Assembly (NCBI GenBank): GCA_002070505.1
Contig: MWDJ01000008.1
Span: 37,865-101,864, forward strand
Direction of reading: 5' to 3'
Length of the DNA stretch: 64,000 nucleotides
Source of the DNA: Bacteroidetes bacterium ADurb.Bin145
GTDB taxonomy: Bacteria; Bacteroidota; Bacteroidia; Bacteroidales; VadinHA17
Of this stretch, positions 56,778 to 64,000 are shown piece by piece. The translations under genes were made by a program, and so were the position numbers. The notes below the pieces were generated by a model. It was not told the origin of the DNA, did not search any database, and saw only the letters and a program-made list of their open reading frames with translations. Position 1 is the first letter of the stretch; each line of letters starts with the position of its first letter.

Positions 56778-59753
56778 ATGCAGAACAAAGCAGCCATAAT
56801 CATTCTTGCAATTGCATTGGCATTAGTATCAGTTTATGAATTATCTTTTACTGCTGCGACAGCAAAAGTAAAAAAGGATGCAAGGGAATTTGCCAAAGGT
56901 GATCTTGAAAAGCAGACATATTATTTAGATTCGATTGCCAGCCTTCCAAAAGAAAAGTGGAACTACCTTGGATATACCTTTAAAGAGTGCCAGAAAAAGG
57001 AGATAAATCTGGGACTTGACTTAAAAGGTGGTATGAATGTTATCCTCGAAGTATCAGTAGAGGATATTCTAAGGTCCCTTTCGAATTACAGTTCTGATCC
57101 CGGGTTTAACCGTGCAATAGCGCGTGCAAAAGAGCTTCAGGCTCAGGGCCCCGGCGATTTCCTTTCTCTTTTTGGCAGAGCCTTTCAGGAGGTTGACCCG
57201 AACGCCAGGCTTGCAGCTATCTTCAATACAGTGGATCTGAGAAACAGGGTCAACTTTAATTCAACAAATGAAGAAGTGCTTAAGGTTCTTGATGAAGAAG
57301 TCACCTCAGCTATCAGCAATGCCTTCAATATACTTTCACAACGAATTGACAGATTTGGTGTAGTTCAACCCAGCATTACGCAATTGAGTACCAAAGGAAG
57401 GATCATGATACAGCTGCCCGGCCAGACCGATTACCAGAGGGTACGCGAACTCCTTCAGGGAACTGCCAATCTTGAATTCTGGGAAACATACGAGAACGCT
57501 GAAATAATAGGATACCTGTCAGAAGCCAATAACCTTTTAAGAAGTATTGTAGCAAATTCACAAAATGCTAAACCAGACAGTATAAAATCAGTATCAGGTA
57601 CTTCTCTGAGCGACACAACCGGGACTGAAGACAAAGCTCTTCTTGATCTTATATCTTCAGATACGACAAAAAAAGAAGAAGCTGCCACACGGGAACAATT
57701 TAACCTTCAGAATCCACTTTTCGGATTATTGAACCCAAGAGTAACTGCCCAGGGAGAACCACTGCAATCAAGTATGGTCGGACTGGCAATGGGAATAGAT
57801 ACAGCAAAAGTAAATGATTATTTATCGATGAATCAGGTGAAAGCTTTGTTCCCCCGCGATCTGAGATTTTACTGGAGCCAGAAACCTTATAAATATGACC
57901 CGTCGCAGACACTTTTTGAACTTCATGCCATAAAAGTTACAACACGTGACGGAAGGGCACCTTTAACAGGAGATGTCATTACATCGGCACGACCGAGTAC
58001 AGGTGTAACCGGTTCAGATGTTCAGGTGAATTTCAACATGAATACCGAAGGGGCAAAGATATGGCAGAGAATGACCCGTGAGAATATAAACCGCTGCATA
58101 GCTGTTGTGCTCGACGGATATGTCCGTTCATATCCGAGGGTTGAAGCCGAAATCTCGGGTGGAAGCACTCAAATCACGGGTGATTTTACAATTGATGAAG
58201 CAAATGACCTTGCAAATATACTTAAATCAGGGAAAATGCCGGCTCCTGCAAGGATCATTTCTGATACAGTGATCGGACCGACCTTAGGTAAGGAAGCAAT
58301 AAACGCCGGGCTTAAATCCTTCATTATATCATTCTTTATCGTTCTGCTGTATATGATCTTCTATTACAGCAAGAGTGCAGGGACAATAGCTGATATCGCG
58401 CTTCTGGCAAATATATTCCTGATAATGGGAGTTACCACTTCTCTGGGAGCGGTCCTGACCCTTCCCGGAATTGCCGGTATTGTGCTTACAATGGGTATGT
58501 CGGTTGATGCCAATGTGCTTATTTATGAAAGAATACGTGAAGAATTAAGGGCGGGCAAGGGGTATAAACTGGCAATAGCCGACGGTTATAAAGGCTCTCT
58601 CTCAGCTATTTTGGACTCCAATATAACAACCCTGCTCACAGGTATAATTCTTTACGTTTTTGGAACAGGTCCGATAAAAGGGTTCGCTACCACACTTGTT
58701 ATAGGTATTTTCACCTCTTTATTCAGTGCGATCTATATCACCCGACTTATTTATGAATGGCTGCTGAAGAGAAATGCAAGCCTGTCTTTCTCAATAAAGA
58801 TCACATCCAATATCCTGAAAAATACGCACGTTGATTTCATGGGCAAAAGACGCATCTTCTATGGGATCTCAATAGCAATAACAATTATAGGCATCATCTC
58901 ACTATTTGTAAGAGGACTTAACCAGGGAATTGATTTTAAAGGGGGAAGAACATATGTTGTAGAGTTCAAAAATAGTGTCAGGACAGCAGATGTTGCAGAG
59001 AAACTGACTCCGGTATTCGGAGAGGCACCTCAGGTTGTAACATTCGGAAGCGACAACCAGGTGAGGATAATGACGAAATACAGGGTCAATGAAAGCGGAG
59101 CTGACAGTGAAGTTGAAACGGAATTATATGAAGGTCTTAAAGATCTGCTGGGCCCGGATGTAACGAAGGAAGAATTTCTGGCAGATTACAGAAGAAGCTC
59201 AGAGACTGTAGGGCCGACAATAGCCAGTGATACAAAGAGAAATGCTGTTTTTGCTGTTCTCTTCTCACTTGTTATCATGTTCTTATATATATTCATCAGG
59301 TTCAAGAACTGGCAATATGGCCTGGGGGCATTTACTGCTATGGCACACGATACATTAATAGTGATCGGAATATATTCATTATTGTGGGGTTTGCTTCCCT
59401 TCACAATGGAAATAGACCAATCTTTCATTGCTGCAATACTTACTGTTATTGGTTATTCAATCAATGATACCATTGTAGTTTACGACCGGTTGAGGGAATT
59501 TATTCCTCTTCACAGGAAACGTCCTCTTAAAGAAGTCATTAATCTGGCAATGAATGATACACTGAGTCGTACACTGAATACAGGTATGACATCAATACTG
59601 GTTCTGATAGTAATGTTCTTTTTTGGTGGCGAGACAATCCGAGGATTCCTTTTTGCGATGATAATTGGGATCATTGTAGGGACATATTCCTCAATATTCA
59701 TAGCCAGTTCACTTGTTTATGATACAGCCAGGAAGAAAGGCATAAAATCCTGA
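56778..59753 (+). CDS. secDF: Fused protein translocase subunit SecDF
   Basis: A 991-residue fusion of SecD and SecF, which use the proton gradient to aid Sec-dependent export. The SecD half starts with a helix near residues 5-25 and has LGLDLKGGMNVILEV near 77. IVLTMGMSVDANVLIYERIREELRAGK near 570 is the SecD/RND motif. The SecF half begins near 690, has GIDFKGGRTYVVEF near 715, and contains TVIGYSINDTIVVYDRLRE near 895. Fusion is the rule in Bacteroidota. It has its own promoter and a terminator at 59778. Confidence 0.97.
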   Translation: MQNKAAIIILAIALALVSVYELSFTAATAKVKKDAREFAKGDLEKQTYYLDSIASLPKEKWNYLGYTFKECQKKEINLGLDLKGGMNVILEVSVEDILRSLSNYSSDPGFNRAIARAKELQAQGPGDFLSLFGRAFQEVDPNARLAAIFNTVDLRNRVNFNSTNEEVLKVLDEEVTSAISNAFNILSQRIDRFGVVQPSITQLSTKGRIMIQLPGQTDYQRVRELLQGTANLEFWETYENAEIIGYLSEANNLLRSIVANSQNAKPDSIKSVSGTSLSDTTGTEDKALLDLISSDTTKKEEAATREQFNLQNPLFGLLNPRVTAQGEPLQSSMVGLAMGIDTAKVNDYLSMNQVKALFPRDLRFYWSQKPYKYDPSQTLFELHAIKVTTRDGRAPLTGDVITSARPSTGVTGSDVQVNFNMNTEGAKIWQRMTRENINRCIAVVLDGYVRSYPRVEAEISGGSTQITGDFTIDEANDLANILKSGKMPAPARIISDTVIGPTLGKEAINAGLKSFIISFFIVLLYMIFYYSKSAGTIADIALLANIFLIMGVTTSLGAVLTLPGIAGIVLTMGMSVDANVLIYERIREELRAGKGYKLAIADGYKGSLSAILDSNITTLLTGIILYVFGTGPIKGFATTLVIGIFTSLFSAIYITRLIYEWLLKRNASLSFSIKITSNILKNTHVDFMGKRRIFYGISIAITIIGIISLFVRGLNQGIDFKGGRTYVVEFKNSVRTADVAEKLTPVFGEAPQVVTFGSDNQVRIMTKYRVNESGADSEVETELYEGLKDLLGPDVTKEEFLADYRRSSETVGPTIASDTKRNAVFAVLFSLVIMFLYIFIRFKNWQYGLGAFTAMAHDTLIVIGIYSLLWGLLPFTMEIDQSFIAAILTVIGYSINDTIVVYDRLREFIPLHRKRPLKEVINLAMNDTLSRTLNTGMTSILVLIVMFFFGGETIRGFLFAMIIGIIVGTYSSIFIASSLVYDTARKKGIKS

Positions 59754-59777
59754 AAATATAGAATTACAGGAGCTATG

Positions 59778-59825
59778 TTCCCGGAGTGGTTTCAATACTT
59801 CTATTTAAACTGCTCCGGGAATTTT
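59778..59825 (+). terminator. Hairpin terminator after secDF
   Basis: TTCCCGGAG (59778-59786) pairs perfectly with CTCCGGGAA (59813-59821) around a 26-base loop and is followed by TTTT. The long loop is unusual, but the 9-bp GC-rich stem and position 25 bases after secDF support termination. Confidence 0.7.
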
Positions 59826-59904
59826 ATGTGATAGAATCACTTGTAAGATATACGGAATCTTTACTAACTTTACAGACTGAAATAAAATCAAACAGGGGGA
59901 TTCC

Positions 59905-60351
59905 ATGAGCGGACAGGAGATACTTGTAATTATACTGGTGATACTTCTTCTATTTGGCGCAGATAAGCTTCCTGAGATAGCAAAAAGCTTCGGTAAGGGC
60001 ATGCGTGATTTCAGAAAAGCCACGGATGATATTAAAAGGGAAATTGAGACAAGCACCAGGGATATCAGGAACGATTTCAATGAAGTGACCAATACTATTA
60101 AGAAGGACGTTACTGATCTTTCGGAGAACATTACAAAAGACGTCAATGAGGTGTCAGATAATATCTCAAGCAACATAAATGAGTTTTCGAATTCAATTCA
60201 GAATGACGCAAAAGAAGTAGCCGATGGCTTTCAGAAGGATGCTGATGAGATCGCGGATAATATCCGGAAAGATGTGAACGGGGTCACAGAGCCGGTAAAG
60301 AAAGATGACAATGAAGTGCCGGATGATTATAAGTATGATTATCCTGATTAA
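59905..60351 (+). CDS. tatA: TatA-like twin-arginine translocase protein with extended repetitive tail
   Basis: A 148-residue protein. The N-terminal part is a standard TatA/E: a short helix (EILVIILVILLLFG), a hinge, then an amphipathic helix (ADKLPEIAKSFGKGMRDFRKA). TatA oligomers form the pore for folded twin-arginine substrates. About 100 further residues are charged, alpha-helical and repetitive, with recurring (K)DVxEVxDNI-like units of roughly 11 residues; usual TatA tails are much shorter and not repetitive. No tatC lies in the window. A good Shine-Dalgarno-like AGGGGG precedes the ATG, which is rare here. Confidence 0.85.
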   Translation: MSGQEILVIILVILLLFGADKLPEIAKSFGKGMRDFRKATDDIKREIETSTRDIRNDFNEVTNTIKKDVTDLSENITKDVNEVSDNISSNINEFSNSIQNDAKEVADGFQKDADEIADNIRKDVNGVTEPVKKDDNEVPDDYKYDYPD

Positions 60352-60417
60352 TTTATTTAAGGTGCTTCTTCCGGATAGATAAGTTGTTAACGGCTGCCGC
60401 TTACCGGTTTGACAATT

Positions 60418-61071
60418 ATGATTAAAACAATAGGAATTACAAAAGCATTCGGGGATCTGAAAGTTCTTAAAGGGATAGATCTTGTAATAAATGAAAAAGA
60501 GGTTGTATCAATTGTCGGAGCAAGCGGAGCAGGTAAAACTACACTTCTGCAGATAATAGGTACTCTTGACAGACCTGACGATGGCACCATATTCTATAAC
60601 GGTTCAGATATCAGTAAGCTTAAAGGGAAAGCCCTGGCCTCATTTCGTAATAATAATATAGGTTTTGTATTTCAGTTTCACCAGCTGTTGCCGGAATTCA
60701 CGGCACTTGAGAATGTTTGCATTCCGGCATATATTGCCGGGAAAAATAAAACAGAAGCTGAATCGAGGGCTGCTGAGCTGCTTGGCTTTCTGAATCTTGC
60801 CGACAGGCTTGAGCATAAACCCTCGGAACTGAGCGGAGGTGAGCAGCAGCGGGTTGCAGTTGCAAGAGCATTGATAAACAATCCCTCGGTTATTCTTGCC
60901 GATGAACCGTCTGGTAACCTTGACAGTGAGAATAAGAGTGAGCTCCATAAGTTATTTTTCAGACTCAGGGATACTTTCGGACAGACGATCGTTATTGTAA
61001 CACACGACAGACAACTTGCAGATATGTCGGACCGGATCCTGCAGATAAAAGACGGGATGATAATAAATTAA
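60418..61071 (+). CDS. LolD-like ABC transporter ATP-binding protein
   Basis: A 217-residue ABC ATPase of the LolD/MacB class. Walker A is GASGAGKTT near residue 38, the Q-loop [18 protein letters not shown] near 82, the signature [15 protein letters not shown] near 137 and Walker [15 protein letters not shown] near 157. I start it at the ATG at 60418; the TTG three codons earlier adds nothing. No permease is adjacent. The permeases at 22097 and 53763 both lack an ATPase, so it may serve one of them. In many Bacteroidota a gene of this type lies beside the TIGR02757 gene, as here. Confidence 0.93.
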   Translation: MIKTIGITKAFGDLKVLKGIDLVINEKEVVSIVGASGAGKTTLLQIIGTLDRPDDGTIFYNGSDISKLKGKALASFRNNNIGFVFQFHQLLPEFTALENVCIPAYIAGKNKTEAESRAAELLGFLNLADRLEHKPSELSGGEQQRVAVARALINNPSVILADEPSGNLDSENKSELHKLFFRLRDTFGQTIVIVTHDRQLADMSDRILQIKDGMIIN

Positions 61072-61145
61072 AAGGCGTTACTGTCCCGCAGGGGAAAGAT
61101 CATAAATATCCGGATATAATTGTTAATTGGTGTCAGAGAAAACTT

Positions 61146-61724
61146 ATGCGACTAAAAAGGTCCGAACTGAAAGATTTTCTGGATGAGAAGGTTGATCTGT
61201 ACAACAGACCATCATTTATTGAACAGGATCCCATCAGCATCCCGCATCTTTATACAAGAAAAGAAGATATTGAAATATCCGGGTTCCTTGCTGCGACAAT
61301 CGCATGGGGTAACCGTAAGATGATCCTTAGAAATTCAGCCAGAATGATGGAGATACTGGAAAATTCGCCTTTTGGATTCATAGTGAATTCAAGTGATTGC
61401 GAACTGGATCAGGCCATACGTTTCGTACACAGGACCTTCAATTCTGTCGATCTTGCATATTTTTTAAAAGCGCTAAGGCATATTTACAGAAACAGGGGAG
61501 GACTTGAAACAATTTTTGAAACCAACAAAACATCCGATTCGCTTCAACCTGCAATTCACGAACTGCACAAGATATTTTTTGAGCTGCCACACGAAAAAAG
61601 GACTGAGAGGCACGTCTCAGATCCGTTTAAAGGTTCAGCGGCGAAAAAAATAAACATGTTTAGTCGGGCAATTAGTGTAGCCATTAATCAAAATATATTA
61701 ACTCGGTCGGATTCAGTTTTATGA
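61146..61724 (+). pseudogene. TIGR02757 (DUF2400) family gene truncated by integration
   Basis: The first about 172 residues match the TIGR02757 family of unknown function (ISGFLAATIAWGNRKMI near residue 42, HVSDPFKGSAAKKINMF near 156-172). Family members are about 250 residues long and continue after the NMF motif with an (L)RWMVR-type segment. Here the frame turns into unrelated sequence (SRAISVAINQN...) and stops after 21 more codons, at 61724, overlapping the 3' end of the convergent recombinase gene by 41 bases. I infer that an integrated element interrupts it at about 61651-61662. A function in DNA or RNA metabolism has been suggested for the family, but I cannot support it here. Confidence 0.82.
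61651..61662. other. Candidate attachment-site core: 12-bp palindrome at the integration junction
   Basis: TAAACATGTTTA is a perfect palindrome located exactly where the TIGR02757 sequence loses its family match. Large serine recombinases cut at a central dinucleotide flanked by inverted half-sites, so the recombinase ending 22 bases away probably acted here. The exact core is inferred. Confidence 0.5.
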
Positions 61725-63408
61725 TATCAGAAGAAACACTACTTGCTTCAAACCCCACAAAATCCTTTGGAAGTTTGGTTGACTTACCTGCTGATTTCAA
61801 TAAATATCTTGCGAGTTCTCTGTCCTCCTTCAGGTCTTCTTTCGTGATTGCTCTTGACCTGTAATACGATAAGCAATACCAATTTAATGCCTGCCAGTTA
61901 GTCATGAAGATGCTTTGCTCATCGAAACCACGATATTCAATTTTCACAAGAAAATTGCCACTCCTTTTATTTGGTTCATGCTTTATCGTAATACGTTTAA
62001 TTAATGAATGAACTAACCTTCTTGTTTCATCAAAACCAGCATCCAAATGGTATTGTCCGAGAATATTTTCAACCCTCTTGAGCCTGTTTTCTCCTGACCT
62101 TTCAATCAGCCTGTTCTCAAGAATGTCGATGGCATTTTCTTTTTCTTTTATTTTTCGTTTTGTGGTCTTCAGTGTTTCTTTTATTTTTTCATCATCCTCA
62201 AAATCTGGGTCAGCCAAATTTTTATACGCTTTTTCTTCGGCTCTCCGCAGATATTCAAGTTCCTTTTTTTCTTTGCCGATTTTTTCTTTCAGTTCATCCA
62301 GTTTTTCAGTGTTTTCAGGCAAACCAGCCAGAAAATCTTGCAGTCCTTTAGCCAAGAACAAATGGTATATTATGAAAGTTTCGATTTTTGCGATGCTTAT
62401 GCCTCTGGAGTTGCATTTAATGTAGTGCTTTGATTTGCCTTTGCACTTATATGCGCTATCCTTCCCTTTGAGACGCTTCTTTCCTCGGAACTCGCTTCCG
62501 CAATCGGCACAGTATGTTATCCCGTTTAACAAATAATGGTATTCATCACGCTTTCCTACTTTCTTTCTGTTGTTTTCCAGATTGTCATTTACTTCCTGCC
62601 AGTACTGTTCTGTCAAAATCGCTGGAATAGGTACTTGTTCACCGTTCCACATGCGAACACCTTTATAAACGGGATTGGTAATAATATCATGAACAACATT
62701 TCCCCGCCAGATGATATTTTCCTTTTTATAGGTGGTTATCTGTTTAGTGTACCTGTCTTTCCTTCTGAAGTTACCTGAAAATTGGTTGAATTTGGTCGGA
62801 ATATGTTCTGCATTAAGTCTTTTAGCAATCGTATATGTTCCGAGTCCGTCCAATGACATCTGAAATATCCTTTTAATTATATCTGCTTCTTTTTCGACAA
62901 CAGCAAATTTTCCGTCATCGCCTTTTTTATACCCATAGGCACATAAACCATGTGTCTTGCCATTCTTCGCATTAATAGCAATGGCTTCTTTTACTTTGAT
63001 TCCAGTGACAGTAGCATACAATTCATTAGCCAGTGACATTACACCAGTAATAAACTTGTTTTCAGGAACATCCAAGTCGAGGAACTTTCCACTTGGGTAA
63101 TACTTGCATTTGTGTTCGAGCATGAGAGATACAAACATGTTCCAGATGGTGTTATTTCTCTCAATGCGTGACTGGTCGTAACAATATACATGTGTGATTT
63201 CCTTATTTTTAATGGCATTCAGGAGAAGCGCAAATTCAGGACGCTCAGAAATTTTTTCGTTTCTTCCACTGATACCTTCGTCAACAAATACCCTGAATTC
63301 CATGCCTTCAGACTTAGCAAACTCAATCCCATACTTTTTCTGTACTGCAATGGAAACGTCTTTGCCTTCCTCTTTGTGTTTGCTTATCCTGCAATAAATT
63401 CCGACCAT
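61684..63408 (-). CDS. Large serine recombinase (integrase)
   Basis: A 574-residue site-specific recombinase. The N-terminal resolvase domain begins with GIYCRISKHKEEGKDVSIAVQKK, whose Ser in RIS is the expected nucleophile. It continues with FVDEGISGRN near residue 41 and YCYDQSRIERN near 75. A recombinase domain (TIAKRLNAEHIPT near 195) follows, then a zinc ribbon with four Cys (YCADCGSEF and YKCKGKSKHYIKC, about residues 297-335). A long charged coiled coil (about 360-440) and a C-terminal part complete it. It is encoded at the very edge of the element, reading towards the junction, the usual place for an integrase. Confidence 0.93.
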   Translation of the reverse strand: MVGIYCRISKHKEEGKDVSIAVQKKYGIEFAKSEGMEFRVFVDEGISGRNEKISERPEFALLLNAIKNKEITHVYCYDQSRIERNNTIWNMFVSLMLEHKCKYYPSGKFLDLDVPENKFITGVMSLANELYATVTGIKVKEAIAINAKNGKTHGLCAYGYKKGDDGKFAVVEKEADIIKRIFQMSLDGLGTYTIAKRLNAEHIPTKFNQFSGNFRRKDRYTKQITTYKKENIIWRGNVVHDIITNPVYKGVRMWNGEQVPIPAILTEQYWQEVNDNLENNRKKVGKRDEYHYLLNGITYCADCGSEFRGKKRLKGKDSAYKCKGKSKHYIKCNSRGISIAKIETFIIYHLFLAKGLQDFLAGLPENTEKLDELKEKIGKEKKELEYLRRAEEKAYKNLADPDFEDDEKIKETLKTTKRKIKEKENAIDILENRLIERSGENRLKRVENILGQYHLDAGFDETRRLVHSLIKRITIKHEPNKRSGNFLVKIEYRGFDEQSIFMTNWQALNWYCLSYYRSRAITKEDLKEDRELARYLLKSAGKSTKLPKDFVGFEASSVSSDIIKLNPTELIYFD

Positions 63409-63424
63409 TTTACATATATATGTG

Positions 63425-63432
63425 CAAATATA
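63425..63432 (-). promoter_or_regulatory. -7 element TATATTTG for the serine recombinase (minus strand)
   Basis: On the minus strand TATATTTG followed by C matches the consensus exactly, 16 bases before the recombinase ATG at 63408. On the plus strand, TATATTCG at 63497-63504 could be a weak -7 for hsdM. Confidence 0.45.
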
Positions 63433-63523
63433 ATAATAATGGTTATTCCGTTAATTAATGTTGCTAAAATGAAAGCAAGAATTCTCCTTTTAATGTTATA
63501 TTCGTGATTACAAAAAATTAACC

Positions 63524-64000
63524 ATGTCTGAAGACCAAAAACGACAACTAAATCAGCAACTCTGGAACATTGCCAACACCCTGCGTGGTAAAATGGATGC
63601 CGATGAATTCCGTGACTACATTCTCGGCTTCATTTTTTACAAATATCTGTCGGAAAAAATGGAATTGTATGCTAATGGCATCCTGAAGGAAGACAAAATA
63701 AAATATCTGGCGATACCTGAAGACACCAAGCAGGGTCAGGAATATCTGGAAGCCATAAAAGAAGAATCACTTGAAAAACTGGGTTACTTCCTGAAACCAT
63801 CAGAACTATTCGGGCAGGTTGCAAAACGTGGAAACGGCAATGGGAAACATGGAAACGCCTTCATTATAGAAGATATACAGAGAATCCTTATCAATATCCA
63901 GAACAGTACGATGGGTACTGCCAGTGAAGAGGATTTTGACCACCTGTTCGAGGACATGGATTTAAACAGCACTAAACTGGGCAAGACTGCTGAACAACGA
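63524..64000 (+). CDS. hsdM: Type I restriction-modification methyltransferase subunit HsdM (N-terminal part, runs off the window)
   Basis: The frame from the ATG at 63524 stays open to the last base, giving 159 codons. The protein matches the N-terminal helical domain of HsdM: QLNQQLWNIANTLRGKMDADEFRDYILGFIFYKYLSEKME near residues 6-45, then an ISxxxxFDHLFEDMDLNSTKLGK-like end. HsdM methylates adenine in the bipartite site chosen by HsdS and is part of the HsdRMS complex. The catalytic NPPF motif lies beyond the window. Divergent from the recombinase with a 115-base gap, so it is probably element cargo. Confidence 0.9.
   Translation, partial: MSEDQKRQLNQQLWNIANTLRGKMDADEFRDYILGFIFYKYLSEKMELYANGILKEDKIKYLAIPEDTKQGQEYLEAIKEESLEKLGYFLKPSELFGQVAKRGNGNGKHGNAFIIEDIQRILINIQNSTMGTASEEDFDHLFEDMDLNSTKLGKTAEQR

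Larger units (their letters stand above)
61662..64000. mobile_element. Left end of an integrated element (serine recombinase plus type I restriction-modification), right end outside window
   Basis: From the junction inside the TIGR02757 gene to the end of the window there is a large serine recombinase and, divergently, the start of hsdM. Element type (genomic island, integrative element or prophage remnant) cannot be told because only about 2.3 kb is visible. The second junction with the rest of the TIGR02757 gene should lie downstream. Confidence 0.7.

Noticed and set aside
61712-61724. Reading the truncated TIGR02757 gene as a genuine short isoform
   Set aside because: The last 21 residues have no family resemblance and the frame runs into the recombinase 3' end. 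Disruption explains both better.

Overview
The window is a 64 kb piece of a Bacteroidota chromosome, most like Bacteroidales/Marinilabiliales relatives. The case rests on a PorP/SprF protein and a type IX secretion (T9SS) type B sorting domain, a fused SecDF, a Porin_10-type porin, DUF4783 next to nadC, a putative glycine-lipid acyltransferase pair, and promoter-like TAnnTTTG elements. Nearly all of it is densely packed protein-coding DNA. I saw no rRNA, tRNA or CRISPR array.

Layout. 1-2946: the 3' end of a PurF-like amidophosphoribosyltransferase, then two convergent acyltransferase genes (glsB-like, glsA-like). 3101-18491: a complete dcw cluster behind a three-copy MraZ operator: mraZ, rsmH, ftsL-like, ftsI, murE, mraY, murD, ftsW, murG, murC, ftsQ, ftsA, ftsZ, closed by a hairpin. 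18572-25827: a porin, an MltF-like transglycosylase, a LolC/E-like permease, a NamZ-like muramidase and an aminotransferase. 26024-31964: valS, a lipoprotein with a degenerate HExxH motif, nadC, a DUF4783 protein and rlmH.

31980-46648 is the most unusual chromosomal stretch. A 1240-residue orphan sensor kinase precedes a tight five-gene set: a 1413-residue repeat-rich T9SS type B surface protein, a PorP/SprF protein, a propeller/PKD protein, an unrecognised exported protein, and a membrane two-component-propeller/SpoIIE phosphatase. I read it as a surface-structure export and sensing module. 46698-51809 holds a housekeeping operon on the minus strand (rluB, era, der, a lipoprotein) and glmM. 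52040-61071 holds a tripartite efflux set (HlyD-type adaptor, MacB-type permease without ATPase, TolC-type channel), secDF, an extended tatA and a LolD-like ATPase.

At 61146 a TIGR02757-family gene starts but loses its family sequence after about 172 residues. From there to the window end lies what looks like an integrated element: a large serine recombinase whose 3' end abuts the junction, and the start of a type I restriction-modification hsdM gene read divergently. A 12-bp perfect palindrome sits exactly at the junction and is the best candidate for the crossover site. The right end of the element is outside the window.
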